Below, piece by piece: positions 5,957 through 13,855 of a DNA stretch of 17,594 nucleotides. The notes under the pieces are model-generated. The model saw only the letters and a list, made by a program, of their open reading frames with translations. It had not been told where the DNA came from and did no database searches. The translations under genes and the position numbers were made by a program. The DNA is from Oligoflexales bacterium (GTDB taxonomy: Bacteria > Bdellovibrionota > Oligoflexia > Oligoflexales > Oligoflexaceae): contig JADFZC010000018.1 of assembly GCA_015232735.1 (NCBI GenBank), forward strand, positions 1 through 17,594. The letters run 5' to 3'. How positions within the stretch are numbered: the first letter of the stretch is position 1; each line of letters opens with the position of its first letter.

Positions 5957-8593
5957 ATGTTTGGACTAGCGAAAAAAATATTCGGTACAAAGAATGACCG
6001 TGAAATAAAAAGATATAGAGGAATAGTATCTAAAATTAACGAAATAGAACCTAATTTCAAAAGGTTGTCTGATGATGAGCTGAGGGCAAAAACAGGGGAA
6101 TTTAAATCCAGGTTTGAGAAAGGGGAAACGCTGGAAGAGATTATGGTGGAAGCTTTTGCAGCAGTCAGGGAAGCTTCCATAAGGACGTTAGGTATGAGAC
6201 ACTTTGATGTCCAGCTTATAGGTGGAATGACTCTCCACGAGGGCAGGATTGCAGAAATGAAAACCGGAGAAGGTAAGACCCTTACGGCGACATTGGCTGT
6301 ATATCTAAATGCCTTAGCCGGCAAAGGCGTTCATATTGTGACGGTTAACGACTATCTTGCTCAACGCGATGCTGAATGGATGGGAAAAATTTATTCATTT
6401 CTTGGAATGACAACAGGACTCATTATTCACGGCCTCAACGATGACGAAAGAAGAGAATCATATCATTTTGATATCACATATGGAACAAATAACGAGTTCG
6501 GTTTTGATTATCTCCGCGACAATATGAAAACGGATCTTTCCAGATTTGTTCAAAGGCCCCATCATTTCTGCATAGTGGACGAGGTCGATTCAATATTGAT
6601 AGACGAGGCAAGAACCCCGCTGATCATTTCCGGTCCCACTGATGCTTCAACAGAGTTATATGTAAAAGTGAATTCCGCAATCCCAGGCCTGCACAAGGAT
6701 AGCGATTACATTTTTGACGAAAAAGGCAGAACCGTCACGTTGACAGATGACGGTATCAGCAAAATGGAAAAAAGGCTTAGAATTGAAAACTTGTATGACC
6801 CCAAAAATCTTGAAATCCTCCATCATGTGCAACAAGCGTTGAAGGCGCATGTCGTTTTCAAGAAAGATGTGGATTATGTTGTAAAGGATAGAAAAATAAT
6901 TATCGTTGATGAGTTTACAGGCCGACTTATGCATGGCCGCAGATATAGTGATGGTCTTCATGCCGCGTTGGAAGCAAAAGAACACGTTCCTGTAGAAAAA
7001 GAAACTCAAGTACTTGCCACTATTACATTTCAAAACTATTTTAGATTATATGGCAAACTTTCCGGAATGACTGGTACGGCGGATACTGAAGCCGTTGAAT
7101 TCAAAAAAATATATAATCTTGACGTCGTCGTCATTCCAACAAACAAGCCCTTGATTAGAAAAGACGAAAATGATGAAATATACCGCACTGCAAAGGAAAA
7201 ATTCACTGTAATTGCTGACGAAATTGCCGCCTCACAAAAAAGAGGACAACCTGTTTTGGTCGGTACGGTATCCGTGGAAAAATCAGAGTTGCTTTCTTCC
7301 CTCCTGCAGAAGAGAAGTATCCCCCACGAAATTTTGAACGCCAAAAACCATTCGCGGGAAGCAACGATCATTGCAAATGCAGGTCAAAGTGGAAATGTCA
7401 CCATTTCCACTAACATGGCCGGTCGTGGAACAGACATCGTTCTTGGACCTGGTGTCGTTGGTCTGGGCGGATTGTATGTAATAGGAACTGAAAGGCATGA
7501 ATCGAGAAGAATAGATAACCAGTTAAGAGGCCGCTCCGGAAGACAGGGTGATCCAGGGAGAACCAAATTTTATTTATCTCTTGAAGATGATCTAATGAGA
7601 ATTTTTGCATCGGACCGTTTATCCGCGATCATGGGCCGCCTTGGGATGAAAGAAGGTGAAGCAATTGTTTCCCCGATGGTTACAAAAGCCATTGAACGCG
7701 CCCAAAAGAGGGTTGAAGAACAAAACTTTTCCAGCAGAAAACATGTGCTGGAATATGACGACGTAATGAACCAGCAGAGGCGGGTTGTTTACTCAAAAAG
7801 GCTTCAAGTTTTAAATGAAACCTCCAATTTTGATTTTATCAGAACTGCTGTAACAAGCATGATAGAGGGGATAGTAAATAAATGCTCTCCGGAAAACAAA
7901 GGAACAAAAAGTTGGGATTTCAGGGAGATACATTCTGAAATCAGGTCCGAATTCGGTATCGACGTAGACGTTTCGACGATACCTGAAGAAAATCTTTCTG
8001 TTGAAGCTATTTCGTTTGTAGCATCAGACAAAGTCATGGAAAAATATGAAGAGAAGAAAAACTCCGTCGGCACAGAAATGATGCGCAAAGTGGAAAATTT
8101 CGTCTACCTGCAAATTGTGGATCAAATCTGGAAAGAACATTTAAGAAATATGGAACACCTTCAAGATAATGTAAGACTAAGAGGATATGCTCAAAGAGAT
8201 CCATTGCAGGAATATAAAAAAGAGGCATTTAAGTTGTTTGAAAGCACAATGATACGTATGGAAGATGAAGCCGCTCTTGCACTCCTTCGAATGCCTCCTC
8301 CTGAATTTGCTTCCCCAGAGGAATATGAGGTAGAAGAACCTGACGAATCCAGCATGAAATTCAACCATCCTGAAGCAGCCCCCTCTTTTGCTACCCAAAA
8401 TAACGAAAGCGGCAAATCACCCGCTTCTAAAAACCATGAATTGATATATCATGGATCCAGGGAAGCTCCTCAGCAACAGCCCAAGGTCGAAACTTATGTC
8501 CGGGAAGGCAAAAAAGTCGGGAGAAATGACCAATGCCCTTGCGGTTCCGGGAAAAAATATAAGAAATGCCATGGAGTTCCCAATGCTACGTAA
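5957..8593 (+). CDS. secA: Preprotein translocase ATPase SecA
   Basis: SecA is the ATPase motor that pushes unfolded precursors through SecYEG at the inner membrane. The 878-residue length is typical. The Walker A region MKTGEGKT is at about 101-108, VNDYLAQRDAEWMG at ~130-143, and the Walker B region VDEVDSILIDEARTPLIISG at ~207-226. NMAGRGTDI and QLRGRSGRQGDPG, from the second nucleotide-binding domain, lie in the middle. The long scaffold helix region contains EQNFSSRKHVLEYDDVMN. A variable linker leads to an intact SEC-C zinc finger (CPCGSGKKYKKCHG, Cys 860, 862 and 871, His 872) that binds SecB or phospholipid. An AAAGAG about 8 bases before the ATG is a modest ribosome binding site. A long leader with repeat C precedes the gene. 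No defects are seen. Confidence 0.98.
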   Translation: MFGLAKKIFGTKNDREIKRYRGIVSKINEIEPNFKRLSDDELRAKTGEFKSRFEKGETLEEIMVEAFAAVREASIRTLGMRHFDVQLIGGMTLHEGRIAEMKTGEGKTLTATLAVYLNALAGKGVHIVTVNDYLAQRDAEWMGKIYSFLGMTTGLIIHGLNDDERRESYHFDITYGTNNEFGFDYLRDNMKTDLSRFVQRPHHFCIVDEVDSILIDEARTPLIISGPTDASTELYVKVNSAIPGLHKDSDYIFDEKGRTVTLTDDGISKMEKRLRIENLYDPKNLEILHHVQQALKAHVVFKKDVDYVVKDRKIIIVDEFTGRLMHGRRYSDGLHAALEAKEHVPVEKETQVLATITFQNYFRLYGKLSGMTGTADTEAVEFKKIYNLDVVVIPTNKPLIRKDENDEIYRTAKEKFTVIADEIAASQKRGQPVLVGTVSVEKSELLSSLLQKRSIPHEILNAKNHSREATIIANAGQSGNVTISTNMAGRGTDIVLGPGVVGLGGLYVIGTERHESRRIDNQLRGRSGRQGDPGRTKFYLSLEDDLMRIFASDRLSAIMGRLGMKEGEAIVSPMVTKAIERAQKRVEEQNFSSRKHVLEYDDVMNQQRRVVYSKRLQVLNETSNFDFIRTAVTSMIEGIVNKCSPENKGTKSWDFREIHSEIRSEFGIDVDVSTIPEENLSVEAISFVASDKVMEKYEEKKNSVGTEMMRKVENFVYLQIVDQIWKEHLRNMEHLQDNVRLRGYAQRDPLQEYKKEAFKLFESTMIRMEDEAALALLRMPPPEFASPEEYEVEEPDESSMKFNHPEAAPSFATQNNESGKSPASKNHELIYHGSREAPQQQPKVETYVREGKKVGRNDQCPCGSGKKYKKCHGVPNAT

Positions 8594-8641
8594 ATTTAGT
8601 CTTTTGGAACATCTCTATTAAACCATTTTAATGGAGCTTTT

Positions 8642-9121
8642 ATGAGTCGCATCTTGGAATATCAGCCAGTGGAAGAAGAAGTTATTGTTTCCAGAATCCT
8701 GGTTCAGATTCATCAAAAAGTGGATATGGAATTCCCAAATGCCGCTCCCGCTTCCAAACGATTTGCAAAAACAATAATTAATTTTGCAGATAATGAACAT
8801 ACCAAGGGCAGTTCATCACCATTGGACCAGGAAATAGAAATACCTCCTCCTCCAGTTGCGAGAAATGTCGGGAAAATGTCCGAAAAGCAGGCTCATCAGT
8901 CACGTAGAAATAAAAATAGATCAGAGGACACCTTTGATGTAAGTAGCGGTAAAAATAACTATTATATGAAATCAACTTATCCACCGGCCGTTCCGACCCT
9001 ATCTAACCATTCTAATTCCAAAGAGTATAAAATTGGCTCCTCGTTTCCTCTTAGAATCTTAATATTACTAACCTTTTTTTTGGCTATTATCTGTCTGATA
9101 CTCTATTATCTACTCAAATAA
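8642..9121 (+). CDS. Small tail-anchored membrane protein, function unknown
   Basis: The 159-residue protein matches no family I recognise. The first ~60 residues could fold into helices (MSRILEYQPVEEEVIVSRIL, then KRFAKTIINFAD). A low-complexity middle follows, with EIPPPPVA and many Ser, Asn and Lys residues, and then a single hydrophobic helix at about 135-158 (LRILILLTFFLAIICLILYYLL) ending one Lys from the stop. That layout suggests a tail-anchored or C-terminally anchored inner-membrane protein with its N-terminus in the cytoplasm. GGAG (8633-8636) lies 5 bases before the ATG and partly overlaps a small CCATT / AATGG hairpin (8623-8634). The gene starts 48 bases after secA with no terminator between, so it is probably co-transcribed, and a link to secretion is possible but unproven. 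The good ribosome binding site and spacing support a real gene. Confidence 0.7.
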   Translation: MSRILEYQPVEEEVIVSRILVQIHQKVDMEFPNAAPASKRFAKTIINFADNEHTKGSSSPLDQEIEIPPPPVARNVGKMSEKQAHQSRRNKNRSEDTFDVSSGKNNYYMKSTYPPAVPTLSNHSNSKEYKIGSSFPLRILILLTFFLAIICLILYYLLK

Positions 9122-9145
9122 TCCATTGTTTCTTTACAGATCCTG

Positions 9146-9179
9146 AAAAAATGTATTATACCTACATGAACATTTTTTT
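9146..9179 (+). terminator. Rho-independent-type terminator before rph
   Basis: AAAAAATGT (9146-9154) pairs perfectly with ACATTTTTT (9170-9178), giving an A-tract, hairpin, T-tract layout in the gap between the tail-anchored gene and rph. An inner ATGTA / TACAT pairing is an alternative. The stem is GC-poor, so strength is uncertain, and the symmetry would allow function on either strand. Confidence 0.45.
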
Positions 9180-9232
9180 ATTTTGATAAAGTTTTTCTGG
9201 TATTAAACTTTTTAATAATTTAGGAATATTAA

Positions 9233-9976
9233 ATGATTAGACATGATGGACGATCAAATGTTCAAATGCGTCCGGTTAGGTTTATACCTAACTATACAAA
9301 AAACGCTGATGGAAGTGTCTTGGTTGAATTCGGCGAAACCAAGGTTTTATGCACCGTATGTATTGAAAGCGGGGTCCCCTCGTTTTTAAGAAATGCCTCT
9401 CCAGCCCAAGGCTGGTTAACAGCCGAGTACGCCATGCTGCCAGGAGCTACAAGCGGAGGAAGAGCCAGAAGAGAAAGACCCAGTCCATCAGGGAGGTCTC
9501 ATGAAATTCAAAGGCTTATCGGACGATCTCTTCGAGGAATAATTGATTTGACTTTATGCCCGGATATTACTTTCTCTGTAGACTGCGACGTGATCCAAGC
9601 AGATGGAGGAACGCGGACAGCTTCCATCACAGGTTCTTTTATTGCTCTTAAAATTGCTGTAGATAAACTTCTCCGTAAGGGAACTCTTCGTAATAATCCA
9701 ATTTTGGATGCTGTCGCGGCAGTTTCAATCGGACTTAAGGATGGAGAGCTTTTGATAGACCCGGACTATGAGGAAGATTTCACTGCAGATCTTGATATGA
9801 ACGTTGTCATGACACAAAGCGGGAAAATCCTCGAAATTCAAGGAACAGCAGAACGAGCGGGGGTGGCTTTTTCAAAAGAGGATGTAACCAGGATAGTGGA
9901 AGCGGCAGAAACAACTTTGCAGCCTTACTTTGAATTGCAACAGGCTGCGGCTGACGGTCAGGAAGTCGAGGGGTAA
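9233..9976 (+). CDS. rph: Ribonuclease PH
   Basis: RNase PH is a phosphate-dependent 3'-5' exonuclease that trims tRNA precursors and degrades structured RNA as a hexameric ring in the cytoplasm. The 247-residue length is standard. The order of motifs is typical: RHDGRSNVQMRPV at the N-terminus, GSVLVEFGETKVLCT, GWLTAEYAMLPGAT, the RxGRSHEIQRLIGRSLR region, DCDVIQADGGTRTASI with the conserved Asp and GGTR, and a C-terminal DLDMNVVMTQSGKILEIQGTAE. All recognisable active-site segments are present, including the phosphate-binding GGTRTA. AGGA (9222-9225) sits 7 bases before the ATG. The terminator-like hairpin upstream suggests its own promoter, though no good -35/-10 pair was found in the 111-base gap. 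No dITPase gene follows, unlike some other genomes; the small regulator comes next. Confidence 0.96.
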   Translation: MIRHDGRSNVQMRPVRFIPNYTKNADGSVLVEFGETKVLCTVCIESGVPSFLRNASPAQGWLTAEYAMLPGATSGGRARRERPSPSGRSHEIQRLIGRSLRGIIDLTLCPDITFSVDCDVIQADGGTRTASITGSFIALKIAVDKLLRKGTLRNNPILDAVAAVSIGLKDGELLIDPDYEEDFTADLDMNVVMTQSGKILEIQGTAERAGVAFSKEDVTRIVEAAETTLQPYFELQQAAADGQEVEG

Positions 9977-9986
9977 TATTACCCTT
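9969..9986. terminator. Palindrome across the rph stop codon, weak terminator candidate
   Basis: GGGTAATATTACCC (9971-9984) is a perfect 14-base palindrome containing the rph TAA. As RNA it can extend by a G.U and an A-U pair to a 7-bp stem with an ATAT loop. Only TCTCTAACCTTT follows, so the T-tract is poor; a DNA binding site or chance are alternatives. Confidence 0.3.
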
Positions 9987-10004
9987 CTCTAACCTTTACA
10001 ATTG

Positions 10005-10032
10005 TTGACCATTGTGACATTCGAGCTAAATT
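10005..10032 (+). promoter_or_regulatory. Possible promoter for the ribbon-helix-helix gene
   Basis: TTGACC (10005-10010), 16 bases, then TAAATT (10027-10032) resembles a housekeeping promoter, placed so that transcription would start near 10040, just before the inverted repeat. The two hexamers match well but not perfectly. Confidence 0.35.
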
Positions 10033-10056
10033 TTTTTTTGTGTTATCCGAACAATA

Positions 10057-10080
10057 AGTGAATATTTTTCTATATTCACT
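10057..10080. promoter_or_regulatory. Inverted repeat, candidate operator of the regulator gene
   Basis: AGTGAATAT (10057-10065) and ATATTCACT (10072-10080) are perfect 9-bp inverted repeats separated by TTTTCT. The right arm ends directly before the GGAAA ribosome binding site (10081-10085) of the ribbon-helix-helix gene. Such regulators often bind short inverted repeats and repress themselves, so an autoregulatory operator is plausible. The same repeat could form an RNA hairpin that masks the ribosome binding site. Confidence 0.45.
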
Positions 10081-10091
10081 GGAAACGTATT

Positions 10092-10328
10092 ATGACAGAA
10101 CACAAAAAAAATAAAAAAAACCGGATGATCTCTTTCAGGTTAACTGAGGAACAATACCGTTTCCTGGAATCACTTTCAGTCCGAATCTACACAGAAACCG
10201 GATTCAAAATAACCCGGGCATCAATTATCTTGAAATTAATGGAACTAGGTTTGCCAATTTTGGAAAAAGAATTTTCAGGGAATGAAAATAATACTGCGTC
10301 TACTTTAATCAAGAAAATTGGCTCTTAA
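10092..10328 (+). CDS. Small ribbon-helix-helix type DNA-binding protein
   Basis: The 78-residue basic protein has the layout of a MetJ/Arc-type ribbon-helix-helix: a basic leader (KKNKKNR), a short strand MISFRLT (12-18), helix [18 protein letters not shown], a turn, and helix [22 protein letters not shown]. Such proteins dimerise, and the paired strands enter the major groove, so a repressor is likely; it could also be an antitoxin, but no toxin gene is adjacent. GGAAA (10081-10085) lies 6 bases before the ATG. A 9-bp inverted repeat ends just before the ribosome binding site, and a promoter-like pair precedes that, which supports a real, self-regulating gene. Its last 24 bases overlap the sdhB 3' end on the other strand. 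Target genes are unknown; rph and sdhCAB are the nearest. Confidence 0.68.
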   Translation: MTEHKKNKKNRMISFRLTEEQYRFLESLSVRIYTETGFKITRASIILKLMELGLPILEKEFSGNENNTASTLIKKIGS

Positions 10329-11048
10329 AAAATCCCTGTTCATTTTGGCAATCGCCTTCACATCGATTCCCTTTGGACAAACACCTTGACATTCCTTCAA
10401 ATTGCTACAATTACCAAAACCTTCTCCCTCCATCGCGGCGAGCATGCTTTTGACTCTCCCGCTTCGTTCCTCTTTACCCTGAGGCAACGTTGCCAGATGA
10501 GATATCTTTGCAGCAACATAAAGCATTGCAGAAGCGTTCTTGCATGCAGCAACACATGCACCGCAACCAATGCACTGTGCCATATCCATAGCTTCATCCG
10601 CTGTCTTCTTCGATATCAGTATGGCATTTGCGTCTTGTGCTCCCCCTGTATTAACAGAAATGAAACCGCCTTTTTGCATTATTCTCTCAAAAGCAGAACG
10701 ATCTACCACAAGATCCTTGATTACCGGAAATGCCTTTGCCCTAAAAGGCTCAATGTATATCTCATCTCCATCATGGAAATGCCTCATGTGAAGTTGACAG
10801 GTTGTCGTTTCCTTCTGATGACCATGAGGTATTCCATTAATAACACAAGAACAGGCCCCGCATATTCCTTCTCGGCAATCATGATCGAACGCTATGGGTT
10901 CAATACCTTTTTTAAACAACTCTTCGTTTACCTGGTCGAGCATCTCTAAAAAAGAACTGTCAGGTGAGATGTTTTTTGCTTCATATCTTTCAAGCCTTCC
11001 CTTTTCACTTGAACTTTTTTGGCGCCAAACATGAAGAACAAGATCCAT
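10305..11048 (-). CDS. sdhB: Succinate dehydrogenase/fumarate reductase iron-sulfur subunit
   Basis: This subunit carries electrons from the flavoprotein to the membrane heme anchor through three clusters. The 247 residues show all expected cysteines: the 2Fe-2S plant-type set (Cys 58, 63, 66, 84, in [12 protein letters not shown] and the TTTCQLH segment), the [11 protein letters not shown] motif (159, 162, 165, 169) and the final [15 protein letters not shown] (214, 220, 224). The sequence is of the type found with di-heme single-subunit anchors. The start ATG shares one base with the sdhA TAA stop (TAATG), and AAGGAG lies 8 bases upstream, so the two are translationally coupled. It ends the sdhCAB operon. 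Whether the complex works mainly as succinate dehydrogenase or fumarate reductase cannot be told from the sequence. Confidence 0.94.
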   Translation of the reverse strand: MDLVLHVWRQKSSSEKGRLERYEAKNISPDSSFLEMLDQVNEELFKKGIEPIAFDHDCREGICGACSCVINGIPHGHQKETTTCQLHMRHFHDGDEIYIEPFRAKAFPVIKDLVVDRSAFERIMQKGGFISVNTGGAQDANAILISKKTADEAMDMAQCIGCGACVAACKNASAMLYVAAKISHLATLPQGKEERSGRVKSMLAAMEGEGFGNCSNLKECQGVCPKGIDVKAIAKMNRDFLRANFLD

Positions 11049-12961
11049 TATTTATAGCTCCTTGTAACTAATTCCAGATTTTCAAAAGATAATTCCTCCT
11101 TGTGACGTTTTGGAGTGACTCCCTTTCCTTTATACTCCCATACTGCCACATGACAGAAATTCTCATCGTCCCTTCTGGCTTCTCCATCTCCTGTTTGATG
11201 TTCTTTCCTGAAGTGCCCTCCACAGGATTCCTCCCTCATGAGAGCATCCAGGCACATCAGCTCTGCAAATTCAAGAAAATCGGAAACCCTTAATGCCTGT
11301 TCAAGAGACTGATTGAAATTACCTGAAGAACCCAGGATATTCAGGTTATTGCCAAATTCCTCACGGATTGCAGGAATCTTGCTGAGAGCCGTCTCAAGGC
11401 TCTCTTTTGTCCTTGCCATTCCGCAATTTTCCCACATAACTTTCCCAAGTTCCTTGTGAAAAGAATCAACACTTCTCTTACCCTTCAAATTAATAAGCGT
11501 TTTTATCCGTTGTGAGGCCAATCTCTCAGCCTCCTGGAATTCAGGATGTTCCAAAGTAACTTTTTCCAATTTATTTGAAGCCAGATAATGCCCAATAGTA
11601 ACGGGAATAATATAGTACCCATCGGCCAGTCCCTGCATAAGGGCGCTTGCGCCCAGGCGGTTCCCACCATGATCCGAGAAATTTGCCTCTCCAAGCACAT
11701 GAAGTCCATCAAGGGTACTCATCAAATTGTAGTCAACCCAAAGCCCACCCATCGTATAATGTGCGGCCGGATAAATTCTCATGGGATCTTCATATGGATT
11801 TTCCGCTGTTATCCTTTCGTACATTTCAAAAAGATTTCCGTATCTTTCTTTTATTACATCTTTTCCAAGCCTGCTTATGGCATCTGAAAAATCCAGATAA
11901 ACACCATATCCGGTACTGCCAACACCACAACCGGCATCACATACTTCCTTGGCACTTCTTGAAGATATGTCCCTGGGTGACAAGTTACCGTAACTGGGAT
12001 ATTTCCGCTCAAGATAGTAATCCCTTTCCATTTCGGGTATATCTTTTGCAGATCTGGAATCCTTGCTTTTCTTTGGAACCCAAACCCGTCCATCGTTGCG
12101 AAGAGATTCCGACATAAGGGTCAACTTTGACTGATGCTCTCCGCTCACAGGAATGCACGTCGGATGAATCTGGGTATAACAGGGATTTGCAAATCCGGCG
12201 CCCTTTTGATATGCCCGATAAATTGCAGAAACATTACATCCCTTTGCGTTAGTAGAAAGAAAAAACACATTGCTATAGCCTCCAGTAGCAAGAACTACTG
12301 CATCCGCTGTATGTGAAGATATCTGCCCTGTTATCAAATTTCTTGTCACCACCCCCCTAGCCTTGCCATCAATTACAACAATATCGAGTACATCTGTCCT
12401 TGGGAACATTTTTACCTGGCCAAGTCCAACCTGGCGGTTCAAAGCGGAATAGGCGCCAATCAAGAGTTGTTGCCCTGTTTGCCCCCTTGCATAAAAAGTT
12501 CTGGAAACCTGTGCTCCACCAAAAGAACGGTTGTCGAGAAGCCCACCATAGTCTCTTGCAAAGGGAACCCCTTGAGCCACACATTGATCAATGATAGAAG
12601 AGCTTAATTCCGCAAGACGGTAAACATTGGCTTCCCTTGATCTGAAATCGCCTCCTTTTACAGTGTCGTAAAACAGTCTGAAAACACTGTCCCCATCATT
12701 CTGATAGTTCTTTGCAGCATTTATTCCCCCCTGAGCCGCAATGCTATGGGCTCTTCGTGGACTATCCTGAAAACAAAAGGCCAGCACCTCATAACCAAGC
12801 TCTGCCATTGAAGCTGCTGCCGACGCCCCCGCAAGCCCTGTACCCACAACAATAATTCTATACTTTCTCTTATTGGTGGGATTTACCAGTTTCATCTCGA
12901 ATTTATGACGACTCCACTTTTGAGCAAGAGGACCATGGGGTATTTTAGAATCCAAATTCAT
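11048..12961 (-). CDS. sdhA: Succinate dehydrogenase/fumarate reductase flavoprotein subunit
   Basis: The 637-residue catalytic subunit interconverts succinate and fumarate with covalent FAD. The dinucleotide-binding GTGLAG loop is at about 40-45. The FAD-linking His is in [12 protein letters not shown] (His 72). Substrate-site segments follow in order: [23 protein letters not shown], GHxx-type [21 protein letters not shown] and [20 protein letters not shown], so the enzyme looks complete. The C-terminal helical region ([31 protein letters not shown]) is also typical. AGGAGAG lies 5-10 bases before the ATG, and the sdhC stop is 12 bases upstream. The length and internal motifs match the larger B-type flavoproteins of the Bacteroides and Wolinella group rather than the E. 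coli ~590-residue enzyme. It acts on the cytoplasmic face of the inner membrane. Confidence 0.96.
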   Translation of the reverse strand: MNLDSKIPHGPLAQKWSRHKFEMKLVNPTNKRKYRIIVVGTGLAGASAAASMAELGYEVLAFCFQDSPRRAHSIAAQGGINAAKNYQNDGDSVFRLFYDTVKGGDFRSREANVYRLAELSSSIIDQCVAQGVPFARDYGGLLDNRSFGGAQVSRTFYARGQTGQQLLIGAYSALNRQVGLGQVKMFPRTDVLDIVVIDGKARGVVTRNLITGQISSHTADAVVLATGGYSNVFFLSTNAKGCNVSAIYRAYQKGAGFANPCYTQIHPTCIPVSGEHQSKLTLMSESLRNDGRVWVPKKSKDSRSAKDIPEMERDYYLERKYPSYGNLSPRDISSRSAKEVCDAGCGVGSTGYGVYLDFSDAISRLGKDVIKERYGNLFEMYERITAENPYEDPMRIYPAAHYTMGGLWVDYNLMSTLDGLHVLGEANFSDHGGNRLGASALMQGLADGYYIIPVTIGHYLASNKLEKVTLEHPEFQEAERLASQRIKTLINLKGKRSVDSFHKELGKVMWENCGMARTKESLETALSKIPAIREEFGNNLNILGSSGNFNQSLEQALRVSDFLEFAELMCLDALMREESCGGHFRKEHQTGDGEARRDDENFCHVAVWEYKGKGVTPKRHKEELSFENLELVTRSYK

Positions 12962-12973
12962 TCGATCTCTCCT

Positions 12974-13645
12974 CTACAAGCCAAACTTAACAATAAGCGG
13001 AATCGACATCATTCCAAAAGTGATAAGCCATCCAACAACAACAGGCAGATCATTGAGAAAAATGTCGTATTTTTTATGATTAATACCAATGGTCTGAAAT
13101 AGGCTGGCAAACCCATGGCTAAGATGCAATCCCAACAAAAAGACGAAAATCAGATATGAAAAAATATAAAGTGGTTTTTGGAAAGCATCTACAACCATAC
13201 CGTAGACATCATCCCTTCCAAGCGCATCAATAACTGTTTTTGTGCGAGGCAATATTTTAAATGTATAGTGTGCAAGGTGTAACAAAAGAAAAAATAAAAT
13301 CCCTAATCCCGAATAAATCATGGTCCTTGCGGAAAAACTTGCTTTAATAAAATTTTGGTTTGCATATGAAATCGGTTTGGCAGCCCAATTTTGCAGAGTG
13401 AGTACTATCCCTAAAAAAACATGAATTATAAAACAGCAGCCAATAATAATCCTGGCAATCCATATTCCCTTTAGAGGCAGATTTTTTAAAGTTAAAGCAT
13501 AAACATTCAGCATATCAGGTCCTTTAAAGACCAGTAGGTTACCCAGCAGGTGAAAAAAAACAAAACCAATCATTGCAAATCCGGTCATTGCCATTAGCAC
13601 CTTGAAGCCAATAGAAGATTTTAAAAAACCTACAATCCAACGCAT
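12974..13645 (-). CDS. sdhC: Succinate dehydrogenase cytochrome b558 subunit (di-heme membrane anchor)
   Basis: The 223-residue membrane protein has five predicted helices at roughly 14-38, 61-83, 107-129, 157-180 and 199-219. His 32, 75, 123 or 126, and 174 lie within or near the membrane segments, matching the heme ligands of the b558 family in which one subunit binds two hemes and no sdhD is needed. This type usually reacts with menaquinone. The GGA-rich ribosome binding site (AGAGGA) precedes the ATG. sdhA begins 12 bases after the stop. Upstream is a 205-base gap with a 10-base palindrome and a 121-bp inverted-repeat element, so the operon may be transcribed from there or read through from the M16 gene. 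No convincing promoter was identified. Residue assignments are from pattern, not alignment. Confidence 0.92.
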   Translation of the reverse strand: MRWIVGFLKSSIGFKVLMAMTGFAMIGFVFFHLLGNLLVFKGPDMLNVYALTLKNLPLKGIWIARIIIGCCFIIHVFLGIVLTLQNWAAKPISYANQNFIKASFSARTMIYSGLGILFFLLLHLAHYTFKILPRTKTVIDALGRDDVYGMVVDAFQKPLYIFSYLIFVFLLGLHLSHGFASLFQTIGINHKKYDIFLNDLPVVVGWLITFGMMSIPLIVKFGL

Positions 13646-13679
13646 TTTCTTAATTCCTCTCTGTCCTTACGTATTTTGC

Positions 13680-13689
13680 CGGTTAACCG
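13680..13689. other. 10-base palindrome upstream of sdhC
   Basis: CGGTTAACCG is perfectly symmetric and lies 35-44 bases before the sdhC start, where an operator could sit. It may also be chance; no second copy is seen. Confidence 0.25.
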
Positions 13690-13726
13690 CCGGGAAGCTT
13701 AGCTCACCAAGATAAATCACTGGCAA

Positions 13727-13855
13727 CTTTGAAGCTGTCTGAAAGCCCAGAACTCTTCGCCTCTCATCGTCGGAAAATCCTCATTTGCCAACGTATAAAC
13801 TCCGATTTTCCCTCTCCTTCCGCCTTGATCTCTGGGCTTTCAGACAGCTTCTAAG
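13727..13855. repeat. 121-bp element with perfect 21-bp inverted repeats
   Basis: The arms at 13731-13751 (GAAGCTGTCTG...CCCAGA) and 13831-13851 are perfect reverse complements over 21 bp. Beyond them, a mismatch at 13730/13852 is followed by three further pairs (CTT at 13727-13729 with AAG at 13853-13855). The 79-base interior has a nested inverted pair, GGAAAATC and GATTTTCC, around CGTATAAACTC. The right arm reaches base 13851, inside the M16 gene's TAG stop (13851-13853), so the element abuts or makes that gene's 3' end. No clear target-site duplication or T-tract is present. It could be a non-autonomous mobile element (MITE-like) or a very large transcript hairpin between the M16 and sdhC genes. 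It is unrelated to repeats A-C. Confidence 0.7.

Noticed and set aside
10386..12594. Several plus-strand open frames within the sdhA/sdhB region
   Set aside because: They are antisense shadows of strongly conserved SdhA and SdhB sequence with no recognisable products.
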